From: Paraburkholderia dinghuensis
GTDB lineage: Bacteria > Pseudomonadota > Gammaproteobacteria > Burkholderiales > Burkholderiaceae
Assembly (NCBI RefSeq): GCF_003837865.1
Contig: NZ_RQIS01000012.1
Coordinates: 85,580-149,579 of the forward strand
Length of the DNA: 64,000 bases
Direction of reading: 5' to 3'
Position 1 is the first letter of the stretch. The number at the start of each line of letters is the position of its first letter. Below are positions 60,768 through 64,000 of this stretch, in pieces. The notes under the pieces were generated by a model. It saw only the letters and a program-made list of their open reading frames with translations, was not told the DNA's origin and did not search any database. Position numbers and translations under genes: made by a program.

Positions 60768-63386
60768 TTATTCGTCCGACGCGCCCGATGCGCGCGTAGC
60801 GCGGCGGCGTGCGGGTGCCGTCCCCGCAGCGCGCATCGACGACGGCGCCGCACCCGCACGCGCGCGACGCGGGGTCTTGGCGACGGGCGCGTCCGCGGCA
60901 CTTGCATGGGCACGGCTCGCCGCCACCTTGCCCTTCGCCGGTGTGCGCTTCGCTTTCTTGCTGGCGGCATCGGCAGCGACGGCAGCCTCGCCCGCCTGCA
61001 TCTTCGCGACAGGTTGCTTCGATGCATCGTTACCCGGCGCGACGTTCGCCGCGTGGTCGAACTCCTGCGCGGCAGCAACCTGTCCCGCGGCACCCGCAAC
61101 GTTGCCCGAACCCACCGCACCCGACACCGGCACAGTACCGCCCGATGCCGTCCCGCCGTTCGGCGGCGGCAACTCACTACGCTCGCTGCCCGGCTCGATG
61201 CCGAGCGCCCGCTGCACATCGCGGAAGCGCTCGCGCCGCTCGCCTTCGAGCGGGCCCGTCACCGACGCAATGCGATAGACCGCCGCGAGCAGCGCCCGGC
61301 GCGTGGCCATTTCGGGCACGAGGTCGGGCAGCGCCGCGATCGCGGCCTTCGGATCGAGTTGCACGATCGCACCCTGGCGGCGCGCAGTCTCCTTCAGTTG
61401 GGCGATGGTCGGCTCCTTCTCGCCGAGGTACTCGCGCGCCAGTTCGCGCATGCGCTGGAACGGACGGTATGCCACGGTGCGCATCTCGTCGACGATGTAC
61501 GCCCTGATGCGCATGAACGCATCGAGGAGCGTGCCCGTACGAAGATTCTCGCGGGCCACGCGCAAGCGCAGTTGTGCAAGTTCCTTGCGCAGTTCCATGA
61601 GCGGCGGCGCGATAGGATCGAGCGGCTGGTTCGGCGTGACGCCCACAAATGACTGCACCCACGGCGCGGTATAGACGTTGTAGAACGTGCTCTCCATCCA
61701 TGCGTCGCGCGTATCGCGGAACGTGTCCCACGCGGATTCAATACTCGCCGACATCTGCTTTTCGAGCAGCGTGAATGGATTGTCGGGTGCGACGGGCTTG
61801 CGATGCTTGCGCACAGACTCCGCGACCGCGGGCACCGTGAGCAGCGCCGGATTCGCGTCGCTCATCGCGCTGCGCTCGACACGCGACGGATGCGTCTCGC
61901 GCAGCATGTGCGCCGAGAACGCATTGCTCGACGCCCGCACGAACGGCGAGACGTACAGGTCATAATTCCGCTGGTTGATCTCGGAGAAACGGCGCACCAC
62001 CTCGAACGGCTGCTCGTCGTCGCGGCCGTCGTCGAGCGCAAGGATGTCCTCGATCTTGCGCCGCTCGAAGTGGATCTCGTAGCGCCCTTCTTGCGCTTCG
62101 AGGCGGCCCGCTTCCGGTTTCGTGTCGGTGATCTTCGCTTCGTAGAGGCCTGGCGGCAGCACGTCGATGAGGTCGAGTGCCGAAAATAGTTCGGTGTGCT
62201 CCTTGTTTGCCACACTCGACGAAACGAAGATGCCGAGGTGTCCGACCTTGTCGTGCAGGCAATAGACGATGACCTGTTCGTTCGCGATGATTTCATCGAC
62301 GCTCGCGTAGAGGTCCGGGATCCAGTTCAGCGCCTGCTGCGGCGGCGTAATGTTGTCGCCCCACGAAGCGAGCACGATGATCGGCGTGCGGATGTTGCGC
62401 AGATCGACGGGCGCGCGCGCGTTCTTCGCATACACCTCGTTGCGCGTCAGGTGATTGCCGACGAACAGGTTCTGCACGATCCAGTCGATCTCGGCACGGT
62501 TCAGCTGGAAGTGGCCGCCCCACCAGCGCTCGAATTCGAGGAAGCGCTCGCGCTCCGTATCGACATTCGCATAGAGGTTGTAGAGCTTGCCCCAGAACGT
62601 GTTCGAGGGATTGAGATTCTCGAAGTTCTGGACGAGATGCGCGCCGTCGAAGTGGCCGTCGCCGAGGTCCGACGCAAGCGACGACATCCACGTGCCGCCG
62701 AGCATGCCGCCCGAGTAGCGCATCGGATTCTTGCCCTTGACGCCCGCCCAGTACGAGAGCGGCGAGCCCGCGAGCATGAGCGGCCCGACGAGTTCCGGCG
62801 CCGACGCCGCGAGCAGCGCCGCGGCCCAGCCGCCCTGGCAGTTGCCAATGATGAACGGCAGACCATCCGATTGTGGATGCAGTTCGCGCACCTTTCGGAT
62901 GAACACGGCTTCGGCCTTCGCAACCGACTGAATGGTCTGCGTTTCGCACGGCACCGGGAAGAACGTCACGAAATAGCACGGATGCCCCTTGCGCAATGCG
63001 ATGCCCACTTCGCTGTCCATCTTGAAGCCCGCGATGCCGGGACCATGACCGGCGCGCGGATCGATGACGACGAAGGGACGCTTGCGCGGATCGGTGGGCG
63101 CACCCTCCTCGGGCAACATGCGCAGGAGCGCGTAGTTGCAGGGATCGCTCAGCTCGCGGCCATCGGCGATCACTTCGTACTCGAAGCGCAGCACCGGCGG
63201 CATGCCAGCCTTCTCGTGCAGGTAGGTCTCGTTGCCGCGCTCGCGCAGGACGTCGAGGAGCAGCACGCTGCGTTGCCAGGCGTCGTACAGGTAGTCGTAG
63301 AGCGGCTGCATTGCAGGCGGGACCGGCAGGCCGGAAAAGGAAGAGAGGGACGGAACGACGGCGGACGTAGGGGCGGAAACTGCCAC
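60768..63386 (-). CDS. DUF3141 PhaC-like protein with basic Ala/Lys tail
   Basis: An 872-residue protein from the GTG at 63384-63386, preceded by AAAGGAG. The alpha/beta-hydrolase domain (about residues 60-420) has GNCQGG with nucleophile C183 as in PHA synthases, an Asp in LASWGDNITPP and a His in HDKVGHLGIF. A helical middle region follows. The last 100 residues are Lys/Arg/Ala-rich, like histone H1 or PhaM tails. Family DUF3141 is annotated as 3-hydroxyalkanoate synthetase-like; activity is not established. It faces away from a phosphate acyltransferase gene. Confidence 0.88.
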   Translation of the reverse strand: MAVSAPTSAVVPSLSSFSGLPVPPAMQPLYDYLYDAWQRSVLLLDVLRERGNETYLHEKAGMPPVLRFEYEVIADGRELSDPCNYALLRMLPEEGAPTDPRKRPFVVIDPRAGHGPGIAGFKMDSEVGIALRKGHPCYFVTFFPVPCETQTIQSVAKAEAVFIRKVRELHPQSDGLPFIIGNCQGGWAAALLAASAPELVGPLMLAGSPLSYWAGVKGKNPMRYSGGMLGGTWMSSLASDLGDGHFDGAHLVQNFENLNPSNTFWGKLYNLYANVDTERERFLEFERWWGGHFQLNRAEIDWIVQNLFVGNHLTRNEVYAKNARAPVDLRNIRTPIIVLASWGDNITPPQQALNWIPDLYASVDEIIANEQVIVYCLHDKVGHLGIFVSSSVANKEHTELFSALDLIDVLPPGLYEAKITDTKPEAGRLEAQEGRYEIHFERRKIEDILALDDGRDDEQPFEVVRRFSEINQRNYDLYVSPFVRASSNAFSAHMLRETHPSRVERSAMSDANPALLTVPAVAESVRKHRKPVAPDNPFTLLEKQMSASIESAWDTFRDTRDAWMESTFYNVYTAPWVQSFVGVTPNQPLDPIAPPLMELRKELAQLRLRVARENLRTGTLLDAFMRIRAYIVDEMRTVAYRPFQRMRELAREYLGEKEPTIAQLKETARRQGAIVQLDPKAAIAALPDLVPEMATRRALLAAVYRIASVTGPLEGERRERFRDVQRALGIEPGSERSELPPPNGGTASGGTVPVSGAVGSGNVAGAAGQVAAAQEFDHAANVAPGNDASKQPVAKMQAGEAAVAADAASKKAKRTPAKGKVAASRAHASAADAPVAKTPRRARAGAAPSSMRAAGTAPARRRATRASGASDE

Positions 63387-63795
63387 GACACGAATCTCCT
63401 TTAACGGTGAACCTCCGGCCGCATCGCGCAATGCTTGCGCTCAGCGCGGCCAGCCCGGCAATGTGCGCACGCGCAAAAACGCGGCGCTTGACGCATGGGG
63501 GCCCGGATAACGTAGGGGCACAGCATTTATGCTGCACTGCAATATCTCAATGTAGGCAGCCACTTGTCGAAAGTCAAGGCAGGTAAAAAAGGGCGCCAGC
63601 GCATGGCGTGTCGTCCATCATCGCCGGCCGGCGTGAACGGCGCGTGACACGGCGCTGCGGGCCCTGCAGCGTCAACGCGTCGCAATTTCCGTCCGGCAAG
63701 CAATTCACTGCATTACACTGTCAGCGCGTTGCGCGCCGCAGCATCCGACCCCTCGCACGGCGCCGTCCTACTGTGGTTCAGCCTGGAGACAGCCC
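63387..63795. other. Divergent promoter region with palindrome
   Basis: About 410 bases. The perfect palindrome CAGCATTTATGCTG (63521-63534) runs directly into GCACTGCAATA, forming TGC-rich sequence of the kind bound by PhaR. A TACACT -10-like element lies near 63715 for the rightward gene. No gene was supported. Confidence 0.45.
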
Positions 63796-64000
63796 ATGGC
63801 TTCATCGCACGACAAGTATTCGGTCCTGCTCGAACGCTGCAGCGGTCTGGCGCCAGTGCCCACCGCCGTGGCGCATCCGTGCGACGTGTCTTCGCTCACG
63901 GGCGCACTCGACGCCGCGAGCCTCGGCCTGATCGTCCCCCTGCTCATCGGACCCGAGGCGAGGATCCGCGCCGTGGCCGAGGAGTCGCAACGCTCGCTCG
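63796..64000 (+). CDS. Phosphate acetyl/butyryltransferase, partial
   Basis: Only the first 68 codons are in the window. The product begins MASSHDKYSVLLERC and continues with VPTAVAHPCDVSSLTGALDAASLGLIVPLLIGP, in part, the N-terminal pattern of phosphate acyltransferases. It would interconvert acyl-CoA and acyl phosphate. In related genomes acetate kinase and fabI follow. Confidence 0.85.
   Translation, partial: MASSHDKYSVLLERCSGLAPVPTAVAHPCDVSSLTGALDAASLGLIVPLLIGPEARIRAVAEESQRSL

Noticed and set aside
60551-61219. 222-codon minus-strand frame overlapping the end of the DUF3141 gene
   Set aside because: It is a different frame from both DUF3141 and the fabI remnant, Arg-rich, and not family-like.

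Overview
The window looks like chromosomal DNA of a betaproteobacterium of the Burkholderia sensu lato group (Paraburkholderia or Caballeronia type). This rests on the high GC content and on family-typical neighbourhoods: dctA-dctB-dctD, dacA / D-amino-acid transaminase / DUF493 / lipB / lipA, the STAS-MlaE lipid transporter, birA-coaX, phaM, a metH split into two genes preceded by a DUF3567 gene, argS-SPOR-dsbA-SDR, and a DUF3141 gene facing a phosphate acyltransferase. No rRNA, tRNA, IS element or CRISPR array was recognised.

Bases 1 to about 10.6 kb are accessory in character. They hold a partial secreted-looking or unknown gene at the left edge, a small unknown gene, an orphan flhC without flhD, a Tat/lipoprotein-type tyrosine-phosphatase-like protein whose catalytic Arg is replaced by Asp, an OmpR/EnvZ-type two-component pair, an LprI-like protein with a long low-complexity tail, a lipoprotein, a second orphan OmpR-type regulator, and a four-gene operon of a tiny protein, a small lipoprotein, a secreted protein and an FlgH-like L-ring lipoprotein. 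None of the other rod, ring or hook genes is present. A gene-free stretch of about 640 bases with strong palindromes closes this region.

From 10.6 to 20.3 kb lie transport systems. The C4-dicarboxylate transporter DctA and its sensor/activator DctB/DctD come with a readable sigma-54 promoter and two upstream activator-type repeats. A membrane protein and a secreted protein built of alternating 13-residue repeats follow, then the taurine/alkanesulfonate transporter tauABC.

From 20.5 to 28.1 kb is the lipoate and cell-wall neighbourhood: lipB-lipA, DUF2917 diverging from a GcvA-like LysR gene, and dacA-transaminase-DUF493 with overlapping stops and starts. A thioredoxin-like ferredoxin and an alpha/beta hydrolase follow. 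From 28.2 to 32.3 kb is a lipid-transport operon (STAS-MlaE permease, ATPase, MCE protein, PqiC-like lipoprotein). From 32.5 to 36.1 kb come birA, coaX, a small secreted protein, the heptose-1-phosphate adenylyltransferase and a ferritin-like protein. From 36.6 to 45.8 kb come a patatin-like hydrolase, phaM, an enoyl-CoA hydratase, a fumarylacetoacetase-family enzyme with a divergent IclR regulator, a DUF3108 protein, an alpha/beta hydrolase, DUF3567 and a cupin.

From 46.2 to 58.6 kb are the two halves of MetH, a small secreted basic protein, DUF1840, argS, a SPOR protein, dsbA, an SDR, a peptide-type substrate-binding protein and a presumed surface-polysaccharide protein. The last 5 kb hold a small secreted protein sharing a motif with the 13-residue repeat protein, a lone sulfate-binding protein, a frameshifted fabI remnant not covered by any intact reading frame, a large PhaC-like DUF3141 protein, and the start of a phosphate acyltransferase. 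The most unusual items are the orphan flagellar genes, the pseudophosphatase, the alternating-repeat protein and the fabI remnant.
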